Part shown: positions 57,574-64,000 of the stretch, piece by piece
Position numbering within the stretch: position 1 is the first letter of the stretch
Layout of the letters: each line of letters opens with the position of its first letter
NCBI GenBank assembly: GCA_942491465.1
Contig: CALOBA010000039.1
Location: 40,090-104,089 of the forward strand
Direction: 5' to 3'
Source of the DNA: CALOBA01 sp942491465
GTDB taxonomy: Bacteria > Pseudomonadota > Gammaproteobacteria > Chromatiales > Chromatiaceae
Length of the DNA: 64,000 nucleotides
Translations under genes and position numbers: made by a program
The notes under the pieces: generated by a model
Database searches by the model: none
Seen by the model: the letters and a program-made list of their open reading frames with translations, nothing else
What the model was told of the DNA's origin: nothing

Positions 57574-58356
57574 TTACTTCGACTTGGAGTTTAATATCAC
57601 CCGACCACCTTCATCATCGATGGTAACCTCAAACTGCCCCAGCACACTCATTCCCAACAACCCGCCCCCACCAAGTTTCTCATCTTCAATGAAAGCAGCC
57701 TGAACGCCATTCATCTTATGTCCCCCCAACCAAAGCCCAGGCAATGTTCCTATCTGCCCCTGAACTTTCCCGTTCGCGGTCTGAATCGAACGTGCAGACA
57801 AGCCAGCCTCATCAATCCCAAGCTCTAGGATTGCCGACTTAGGAAGAACAACCAATGTTGCTCCCGTATCCACTACCAGCAGCTTCTCCAGCCTCCCCTT
57901 ATCATCAACCTTCTCAAAACTAACCTCGACCAAATGTTGCCCTCCAACCCGTCGAGTCTCCAGCACGATTCTTCCGGTCTCCTCCATGCCTGCACCCGGT
58001 CCATCAGAACGCGTTTCGCTGCTCATCTCAACGGCAGAGCCCAAGCGCTTCTCGCCGAGCACGATCACACGCTTGATCTGCCCTTCATGAGTTTGAAGAA
58101 TTATATAGTCAAACCGATCAAGCAACATTCGAACACGCGGATATACATCGCCGGCGTCGGCCCAAGCCGATGCCTCTCCCAAGTGCTCCATGCCATCGAC
58201 GCCAAACCCCTCCGTTCCCGCCAAACGTTCCAACTCCTCTGCCACCGCGAACTCTGCCGCGAGGCAGCCGCCAGCGCCGGCCAGACTCACTAGGAGCATC
58301 GCAGCCGTCGCGCCCATAGCGACGACATGCCTAAACCAAATCGTTGGCCGATCCAT
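57574..58356 (-). CDS. Retropepsin-like aspartic protease, exported
   Basis: 260 residues. The N-terminus is a hydrophobic signal ending in a lipobox-like GAGGC (AAMLLVSLAGAGGC). The C-terminal 115 residues are a single-lobe clan AA protease: the catalytic motif LVVDTGATLVVLPKSAILEL, then the conserved turn ARSIQTANGKVQGQ, the IGTLPGLWLGGH strand, and LLGMSVLGQFEVTIDDEGGR. As in other bacterial homologues it would act as a dimer. Its start overlaps the 3' end of the STAND-FGE gene by 26 bp, so the two are an operon and are co-translated. Confidence 0.9.
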   Translation of the reverse strand: MDRPTIWFRHVVAMGATAAMLLVSLAGAGGCLAAEFAVAEELERLAGTEGFGVDGMEHLGEASAWADAGDVYPRVRMLLDRFDYIILQTHEGQIKRVIVLGEKRLGSAVEMSSETRSDGPGAGMEETGRIVLETRRVGGQHLVEVSFEKVDDKGRLEKLLVVDTGATLVVLPKSAILELGIDEAGLSARSIQTANGKVQGQIGTLPGLWLGGHKMNGVQAAFIEDEKLGGGGLLGMSVLGQFEVTIDDEGGRVILNSKSK

Positions 58357-60823
58357 CTAAGCTCCTTACGACCCGGAAGCTGATCCCGCTAAACCGGTCC
58401 TCCGCAAGCGCGTCCAACCGGAAGTCAGCTCGGGCAAATCCCCGATTTACACGCCATGAGCCCCCCTTAATGACACGCGACCCGACCGAGACAGGCCCTG
58501 GACGGCTATGCTCCAAAAAGCTATTACGACACCATTCCCAGGTATTTCCGGCAAGGTCTTGAACCCGCTGTAGACTCTGTCCACTCGGATAAAGCCCCAC
58601 TGCCGTCGCCCTCCCAATCCCGCTTTCATCTGTGTTCGCGCATCCTTCTGACCAGTCGCTACCCCAAGGGTAAACAAAGTCAGATCGCGCGCTTTGCGCC
58701 GCCCATTGCCACTCCCACTCATCAGGAAGCCGAACCTCAAAACCACATTTCGCCGACAACCACCGGCAGAAGGCCACGGCGTCAAACCATGAAACCCTAG
58801 TCACGGGATAGTTAACCGGAGGCTCCATCCAAAGGCTATCAACCGGCCCTTTTTCCAATCCGCTCCACCATTTCATCGATGAAAACCCGTCCTCCGCTTC
58901 CACGAATTTGCAAAATTGCAGACGGGTCACCGGGAATACCGCCATCAAAAACGGCTGGACCTCAAGCTCCTCTCGGCCGTCTACGACTACTCGCCCGCCA
59001 GGGATTGTCTCCCAGGCACACCGAGGGACGTCTTCGGACAACCCGATACCGTCGCGATCGTCGTTAAGCTCCGCTAGGCGAAGCCCGATGGCTTCCCTCC
59101 GACTTGGACCCGTATGGCTACACTCCACTTCCGCCAGCAGGTAGTCCGCTTCCGGCGTCAGGTAATCGGACACCAACGGATCGCCTTCCAATTCACCCAG
59201 AAGCCCTGTCTCTTCCAGTACGCTCCGGACCCCAGTCAGCAGTTCATCTCGCCAACGTAGCGACCCCGAACAATTCGCCGCCCCCCAACGCTCCGCCGAA
59301 TACTTAAGCGTTTCGGCGAAGTGCAACCCTTTGTCACGCAACGCCAGCCACTCAATCAGTCCGGGCCAAGCGAGAGTCAGACCATCGCCCGCCAACGATA
59401 CCAACGGGTCAGCATCATTGCTTAGCTCCAAAAGCCCGATCCTATCTTCAGCCAAAATTGTAATCGCCGTCCGAACCACCTGGTCCCCATCCCAAGCCGA
59501 CATGCAGCAAGGCATACTCCGAACTCCGCCCTGATCGTCGATCATAATCAGCTTTTCGAAGATTCGCGCCAACACCGGGCGCACCGGGATTTCCAAAACT
59601 CCTCGCAGAAATTCCATTCGAAGCTCGAAAGGATCATCAAGGCCGCTCACAGACCCGACATAGTCGCTCTCTTTCCCAACGCGACTCGCCCGAGCATGAG
59701 CAAGATCACTAAAAATAAGCCCGAGCCAAACCAGCGCCGCATCTTTACCCTTGATATTGTTTAGGACCGCATCACGTTGATTTTCCGAAAGCTCAAACAC
59801 TGGTCGCCGTTCAATCCACTTCGGCGGCTGCTGAATCAACCTCTTAAGATCGTGACTAGTCGGCTCTGGAATCATCAAAAAGGACCCCTCGTTCATCGCT
59901 TTCCGCAAAACATCGACCTTACCGCATTCAGCAAGACACCCAGCATCGATGGTGGCGATAATCTTAACAGGCGCCCCAAACTCTCCTTCAAAAAGAAATG
60001 TCAATATATCGTGCTTCACTGACGTTTTCGCGTCTCTGAGCAAGACGTCAAAATCATCAATTCCAATAATCAATCTATTTACGCCAGGGCAGTCTTCCAC
60101 AACGCTTCGTGCAACACTTGATAAACCGTCGCCGAAGGTCAAGCTACTGGACCTGATGCGCCCTAGCGCGGACTCCTTCCGGCTTAACTGCTCCCGAAAA
60201 CATGCACGAAAAAAAGCCTCCGGGGACCCTAAGCATTCCTTTCCAGAAACAACCGTGTATATAATGGAATCCAAACCAAGACCCCCGGTTTCCGGGAGCA
60301 GACTCAGCCAATGAACGACCGCGCCTTTTAATAGCGACGTCTTCCCCACCCCCGCCTTCCCCGAAATCAATATCGGCTGCTCTGACCTTCCATCATTCAG
60401 CAGCCTAATGATCTTGACCAGTTCGCGCCCACGACCGCAATACTCCGATCCCTCCTCAGTTTTCAAGGGTTGTGTCCCCGGATCCTGCGTAGGGGCAAAG
60501 ACATCAAGTAAACCAGGGCACCCTGCACTCATCAACACTCCTTCAGCAGCTTGACGGCAATATGAAGGAATCCTGCCGGAATCGCCCAACAGCGCGACAC
60601 ATAAGCAAAGCGATGTGCGTACATCATCGCCCAGCCAACCGCATAACCATTCACTAACATTCAGTTCACCGGAGACAACGGCGGCCTGCGCACGAGCCGC
60701 CGGTGAGTTCACCGTAGCACCATTGCCGACGAATAGCGCTCGTATCGTGGACAGTAAGTGTTCCAACTCGCGGTCGGCGAGATGCTTGCGCATGCAACCC
60801 CAGAGGGCTTCGAACTCGTCCAA
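58331..60823 (-). CDS. STAND-like P-loop NTPase fused to an FGE-sulfatase domain
   Basis: 830 residues if the TTG at 60823 is used; an internal ATG at 60793 is the alternative. Residues 1-115 form a small helical N-terminal domain that could be an effector-associated adaptor. Then comes a GRxxEL entry motif (CGRGRELVKI), Walker A GKAGVGKT (155-162), Walker B RLIIGIDDFDVL (about 255-266), and a helical region to about 590. Residues about 595-825 are a formylglycine-generating-enzyme-like domain: VFPVTRLQFCKFVEAEDG, YPVTRVSWFDAVAFCRWLSA, RLPDEWEWQWAAQ, LAGNTWEWCRNSF and KGGSWRVNRGFARADFR. The catalytic Cys pair of true FGEs is absent, so it probably binds a ligand. A secreted protease gene overlaps its 3' end. 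Confidence 0.85.
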   Translation of the reverse strand: MDEFEALWGCMRKHLADRELEHLLSTIRALFVGNGATVNSPAARAQAAVVSGELNVSEWLCGWLGDDVRTSLCLCVALLGDSGRIPSYCRQAAEGVLMSAGCPGLLDVFAPTQDPGTQPLKTEEGSEYCGRGRELVKIIRLLNDGRSEQPILISGKAGVGKTSLLKGAVVHWLSLLPETGGLGLDSIIYTVVSGKECLGSPEAFFRACFREQLSRKESALGRIRSSSLTFGDGLSSVARSVVEDCPGVNRLIIGIDDFDVLLRDAKTSVKHDILTFLFEGEFGAPVKIIATIDAGCLAECGKVDVLRKAMNEGSFLMIPEPTSHDLKRLIQQPPKWIERRPVFELSENQRDAVLNNIKGKDAALVWLGLIFSDLAHARASRVGKESDYVGSVSGLDDPFELRMEFLRGVLEIPVRPVLARIFEKLIMIDDQGGVRSMPCCMSAWDGDQVVRTAITILAEDRIGLLELSNDADPLVSLAGDGLTLAWPGLIEWLALRDKGLHFAETLKYSAERWGAANCSGSLRWRDELLTGVRSVLEETGLLGELEGDPLVSDYLTPEADYLLAEVECSHTGPSRREAIGLRLAELNDDRDGIGLSEDVPRCAWETIPGGRVVVDGREELEVQPFLMAVFPVTRLQFCKFVEAEDGFSSMKWWSGLEKGPVDSLWMEPPVNYPVTRVSWFDAVAFCRWLSAKCGFEVRLPDEWEWQWAAQSARSDFVYPWGSDWSEGCANTDESGIGRATAVGLYPSGQSLQRVQDLAGNTWEWCRNSFLEHSRPGPVSVGSRVIKGGSWRVNRGFARADFRLDALAEDRFSGISFRVVRSLDGSANDLV

Positions 60824-61055
60824 AGCCCCAACGGGTTTCTCAGCTTTACCGTTAATCGGTCTTCTCTCCGAGCATTTTCGAGACCATCGCCTTGCATCCC
60901 ACCTAACCGTCCCCGCCGTAGTTGGGCCACCGATTGCGAAAGCCCTTGGGCCGAGCCCCCTGTCTACAATCTGGAGCGCCTGTTATACTTCGCAGCTTGA
61001 ACATACTACCGACTCTTTTCTTTGAGCTCAAGCCAGACCGCGGGCGGATGAAAGC
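60824..61055. promoter_or_regulatory. Divergent intergenic region between STAND-FGE and argD
   Basis: 232 bp that must carry promoters for both directions. I see no operator I can name; a short GTAGTTGGGCCACC stretch and a CTGTTATACTTCGCAG patch with a -10-like TATACT (about 60983-60988) are the only candidate signals. Confidence 0.35.
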
Positions 61056-62267
61056 ATGATCACACCAAAAAGTCCTTTGATGGAGACCTACAAGCGACTT
61101 CCGTTGAGCTTTACCCATGGACAAGGCGTTTGGCTTTGGGACAAAGACGGCAACCGGTTTCTGGATGCGTTGTCCGGGATTGCAGTATGTGGATTAGGGC
61201 ACGCTCACCCTGCCGTAACAGAGGCAATATGTACGCAAGCGTCCAAATTGGTCCACACATCTAATCTTTACGTCGTTGATGCTCAGGAAGAATTGGCTAC
61301 CCAACTCTGCGCTATTTCCGGGATGGAACGGGCGTTCTTCGCGAATTCCGGCGCTGAGGCAAATGAGGCCGCAATCAAGATTGCACGTCGACATGGCAAT
61401 GCTCTAGGCATAAAGAATCCGACGATCTTAGTCATGGAGAACAGCTTTCATGGACGGACGCTCGCAACATTGGCCGCAACAGGAAACCGCAAGGCTCAAG
61501 CAGGGTTCGAGCCGTTGGTTCAAGGCTTCGCGCGCGCACCATATGATGACATTGATGCAATCACCCGAACTGCGAGCACTCGTCAGGACATCGTCGCAGT
61601 TATGGTTGAGCCGATTCAAGGCGAGGCTGGAATTGTTGTTCCCCACACCGGCTATCTGAAGTCGCTCCGACGCTTATGTGACCAATACGGATGGTTGCTG
61701 ATTTTAGACGAGGTCCAAACAGGCATGGGCCGTACCGGCGAGATGTTTGCATTTCAAAGCGAAGGCATATTGCCCGACGTGTTTACCTTAGCTAAAGGTC
61801 TCGGTAACGGTGTCCCAATAGGCGCCTGTCTTGCCCGAGGAGAAGCCGCAAGCGTTCTAGGTGTCGGGTCCCACGGGTCCACGTTCGGAGGAAACCCCCT
61901 GTCATGCGCGGCCGCCCTAGCTGTATTGAGGACAATTAACGACGATGGCCTTATCCGCCAAGCAGCCGAAATTGGCGAATACTTGACCTCAGCGCTTAAG
62001 AACGTCTGTAGCGAGTTTCCCGGTTTTCGCGCGATCCGTTCGCGAGGACTCATGCTCGGACTGGAGTTTACACACGATTGTACCGACCTTCCACGAGCCG
62101 CACTTGCTCAAGGACTACTAATCAATGTGACATCGAATCGCATCGTACGGTTGTTGCCCCCCTTAATCCTTACTGAGCAGGAAGCGGATATCTTGGTGGC
62201 AAAACTTCGCGACACTCTGCGTTCTTTTTATGACGCCAACGTCATACTTCCCGGAGAGCGGACCTGA
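61056..62267 (+). CDS. argD: Acetylornithine aminotransferase
   Basis: 403 residues, full length. Class III aminotransferase landmarks: FANSGAEANEAAIKIARRHG, SFHGRTLATLAATGN, VEPIQGEAGIVV, LILDEVQTGMGRTGEMFAF, and the PLP lysine in FTLAKGLGNGVPIGA, followed by HGSTFGGNPLSCAAALAVL. It converts N-acetylglutamate semialdehyde to N-acetylornithine in arginine synthesis. argF starts 2 bp after its stop. The base composition (about 53% GC in a sampled line) is well below that of genes in the first 53 kb. Confidence 0.96.
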   Translation: MITPKSPLMETYKRLPLSFTHGQGVWLWDKDGNRFLDALSGIAVCGLGHAHPAVTEAICTQASKLVHTSNLYVVDAQEELATQLCAISGMERAFFANSGAEANEAAIKIARRHGNALGIKNPTILVMENSFHGRTLATLAATGNRKAQAGFEPLVQGFARAPYDDIDAITRTASTRQDIVAVMVEPIQGEAGIVVPHTGYLKSLRRLCDQYGWLLILDEVQTGMGRTGEMFAFQSEGILPDVFTLAKGLGNGVPIGACLARGEAASVLGVGSHGSTFGGNPLSCAAALAVLRTINDDGLIRQAAEIGEYLTSALKNVCSEFPGFRAIRSRGLMLGLEFTHDCTDLPRAALAQGLLINVTSNRIVRLLPPLILTEQEADILVAKLRDTLRSFYDANVILPGERT

Positions 62268-62269
62268 TC

Positions 62270-63178
62270 ATGGCTAACCAGCGCGCACCAAGACACTTCC
62301 TCAGCTTAAGCGACATCTCGTCCACCGAGGCGAGACAATTGCTAGAACGAGGATTAGAAATGAAGCGGGCAAAGAACATAGACCATTTACCGCTCCGCGG
62401 TAAGACCCTCGCAATGCTCTTTGAAAAGGCGTCCACTCGCACCCGCGTGTCTTTCGAAGTAGGCATGTTCCAACTCGGGGGGCAGGCACTGTTCCTCGCT
62501 CCAAGAGATATGCAACTCGGCCGCGGAGAGCCGATCGAAGATAGCGCTCGCGTGCTCTCGGGCATGGTGGACGCTGTTATGGTTCGGACCCACGACCACC
62601 AGCGTATTGTTACCTTTGCAGCCAACGCATCGGTGCCCGTCATTAACGGACTAACCGACGACTTCCATCCCTGTCAGTTACTTGCAGACGTCCAAACCTA
62701 CCACGAGCATCGGGGCAGCATCTGCGGCCGACGTGTCGCGTTCATCGGGGACGGCAACAACGTGTGCAACTCCTATATCAACGCCGCATCAGTCTATGGG
62801 TTCGAACTCACGGTTGCATGTCCTCCCGGTTTCGAACCAACCGTCACCCCCCCCTCGTCCAGCAAGTCCTCCGTATCTGTCACGCATGACCCGCGAGAAG
62901 CGGCCCGCGGAGCCGACCTAATTGTCACCGACGTCTGGGCCAGCATGGGCCAAGAGGAGGAACAGGCTTTACGCCGCGCAGCCTTCTCAAACTATCAGGT
63001 TGACACGCCCTTGCTGTCCTTAGCCGCTCCGGATGCACTCTTTATGCATTGCCTACCAGCTCACCGCGGCGAAGAGGTATCAGCAGATGTGATCGATGGT
63101 CCCCAGTCTGTCGTATGGGATCAAGCCGCCAACCGGTTACACGCCCAAAAAGCGCTTCTTGAATTCCTCATCGCATGA
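62270..63178 (+). CDS. argF: Ornithine carbamoyltransferase
   Basis: 302 residues, full length. It has the carbamoyl-phosphate motif KASTRTRVSFEVGMFQLGGQ, DAVMVRTHDH, VINGLTDDFHPCQLLADVQT and the ornithine loop FMHCLPAHRGEEVSADVIDG. It joins ornithine and carbamoyl phosphate into citrulline. It lies 2 bp after argD, and its stop overlaps the start of the SH3 protein gene by 4 bp, so three genes form one operon. Confidence 0.97.
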   Translation: MANQRAPRHFLSLSDISSTEARQLLERGLEMKRAKNIDHLPLRGKTLAMLFEKASTRTRVSFEVGMFQLGGQALFLAPRDMQLGRGEPIEDSARVLSGMVDAVMVRTHDHQRIVTFAANASVPVINGLTDDFHPCQLLADVQTYHEHRGSICGRRVAFIGDGNNVCNSYINAASVYGFELTVACPPGFEPTVTPPSSSKSSVSVTHDPREAARGADLIVTDVWASMGQEEEQALRRAAFSNYQVDTPLLSLAAPDALFMHCLPAHRGEEVSADVIDGPQSVVWDQAANRLHAQKALLEFLIA

Positions 63179-63906
63179 ATCAGCATCCCACCAACGTCGA
63201 GCAGGGGCTCTTACCGCCCCCTTTCTGTCGAGTCAACAGGGTATCCCTCCCGAATATATTCAACATTACAGCCCTAATCCTTGCTCTTGGGATCAACAGT
63301 CCCTGCCCCGCTGCATCAGCATATGTGACCGACCAGCACAGCTACAACCTCCGCTCCGGAGAAAGCACGCGCTATCGAATCATCGCAACACTGAAAAGCG
63401 GCACACCAGTCGATGTCATATCCCAGAATGAGGATACGGGTTATTCGCACGTCCGTCTCAGCGACGACACAACAGGCTTCCTACGTTCAAGATACCTGCA
63501 GACGAGCCCGACCTCAGCGCTCCAACTAGAGCAAACGCAAAAGCGGCTAAATGAGCTAGAGAAATCTCCAGACACACTGGCGCTCCAGCTATCTCAAACC
63601 CAAGCAGACCTAGCGACCTTAAAACAGAAATATCAGGTCAATCTCGAAACACTAGGCAGCGCGGAAGCCGATTTGGCAGAGATTAGAGCTGCATCTGCTG
63701 ATGCTGTGCGACTGGCACAGGAACACAGTTCCCTGCAGGATCAAGTAGAGTATTTTCGAGAGTTAACATCGCAACTGCAGCAACTCCAAAGCGAAGCCCG
63801 CCACGACCGCCATCACCGCTGGATGTCCTTCGGAGCGGGTCTGCTGCTGTTTGGAATTATCGCAGGCATCTTCCTTCAAAATTTACTATCCAATCGCAAC
63901 GAATGA
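63175..63906 (+). CDS. SH3-domain membrane protein (TIGR04211/YgiM-like)
   Basis: 243 residues. The N-terminal signal (NIFNITALILALGINSPCPA) is preceded by about 30 hydrophilic residues, so the true start may be inside. A bacterial SH3 domain follows (HSYNLRSGESTRYRIIATLK, GYSHVRLSDDTTGFLRSRYL), then a coiled coil of about 110 residues (LQLEQTQKRLNELEKSPDTL, LAEIRAASADAVRLAQEHSS) and one C-terminal membrane helix (FGAGLLLFGIIAGIFLQNLL). This matches the SH3-and-anchor (TIGR04211, E. coli YgiM) layout. Function unknown; its start overlaps the argF stop by 4 bp. Confidence 0.88.
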   Translation: MNQHPTNVEQGLLPPPFCRVNRVSLPNIFNITALILALGINSPCPAASAYVTDQHSYNLRSGESTRYRIIATLKSGTPVDVISQNEDTGYSHVRLSDDTTGFLRSRYLQTSPTSALQLEQTQKRLNELEKSPDTLALQLSQTQADLATLKQKYQVNLETLGSAEADLAEIRAASADAVRLAQEHSSLQDQVEYFRELTSQLQQLQSEARHDRHHRWMSFGAGLLLFGIIAGIFLQNLLSNRNE

Positions 63907-63942
63907 CGGCAAGCAATTTTCAGATCAGGACGGCGCAAAAAA

Positions 63943-63968
63943 AAAGCGATGGCAGAACCATCGCTTTT
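63943..63968 (+). terminator. Rho-independent terminator after the argDF operon
   Basis: Stem AAAGCGATGG / CCATCGCTTT with loop CAGAA, flanked by an A run on the left and TTTTAA on the right, 36 bp after the SH3 gene stop. The symmetry makes it usable in both directions. Confidence 0.88.
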
Positions 63969-64000
63969 AAATATACACTAACTATGATGCGCACATTATT

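Noticed and set aside
58331..60823. Diversity-generating retroelement target
   Set aside because: The FGE-like C-terminal domain is a fold used by DGR variable proteins, but I see no reverse transcriptase, template repeat or adenine-rich variable repeat in the window.

Overview
The window looks like a high-GC gammaproteobacterial chromosome, most likely a purple sulfur bacterium of the Chromatiaceae or a close relative. This is inferred from a kaiB-kaiC clock locus, V-type ATPase stator and membrane genes, PEP-CTERM-like surface proteins, a RAYT with GC-rich palindrome arrays, and Pta-AckA and ArgD-ArgF of proteobacterial type. No photosynthesis or ribosomal gene is present to fix the taxon. 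GC is about two thirds up to roughly 53.6 kb. It then falls to roughly 52-60% to the end, core arginine genes included.

Layout. 0-7 kb (minus strand): a partial RND efflux pump, a PDZ protein, an L,D-transpeptidase, then a clock locus. In transcription order the clock locus is a receiver protein with a KaiA-like helical C-terminus, kaiB, kaiC, the two ends of an internally deleted histidine kinase, and a single-domain response regulator. An 89-bp inverted-repeat element sits about 50 bp upstream of the first clock gene. 7-14.6 kb: a DUF3775 protein, an M48 metalloprotease lipoprotein, a giant CheB-CheR-PAS protein and a PAS-GGDEF-degenerate EAL protein. 14.6-16 kb: a dense array of short GC-rich palindromes. 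16-20.4 kb: a Fur-box-like site with a small membrane protein, then glyA-nrdR-ribD, with glyA broken by a frameshift. 20.5-28.4 kb: a TPR protein, a 1640-residue hybrid kinase with four periplasmic solute-binding domains, and a divergent REC-AraC regulator.

28.5-43.6 kb is an accessory region of small secreted proteins and lipoproteins separated by palindrome arrays. It holds PliG-like and LprI-like lysozyme-inhibitor homologues, three related lipoprotein genes, four proteins with PEP-CTERM-like tails, a beta-helix protein ending in a dockerin, and directly after it a cohesin protein with a PEP-CTERM-like tail. A REP-associated transposase lies between two arrays that share one palindrome core with all other arrays in the window. 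Two toxin-antitoxin remnants (HigA-like and BrnT/BrnA) and three further 89-bp elements (one of them at 16.8 kb) also point to turnover.

43.6-54 kb: ackA-pta, a DUF4124 protein, a methyltransferase, thiG, and a V-type ATPase cluster (G/H-like, C, I, K, F, E) with no A, B or D subunit gene. 54-64 kb: a trypsin-like protease, TRAP transporter permeases, a DUF2782 protein, an operon of a STAND-like NTPase fused to an FGE-sulfatase domain plus a retropepsin-like protease, then argD-argF and an SH3 membrane protein ending at a hairpin terminator.

Best candidates for something new: (1) a KaiA-like third component in a non-cyanobacterial clock locus; (2) a cohesin-dockerin pair that could tether a beta-helix protein through a PEP-CTERM anchor; (3) the RAYT/palindrome system with a unifying core; (4) the STAND-FGE plus aspartic protease operon.
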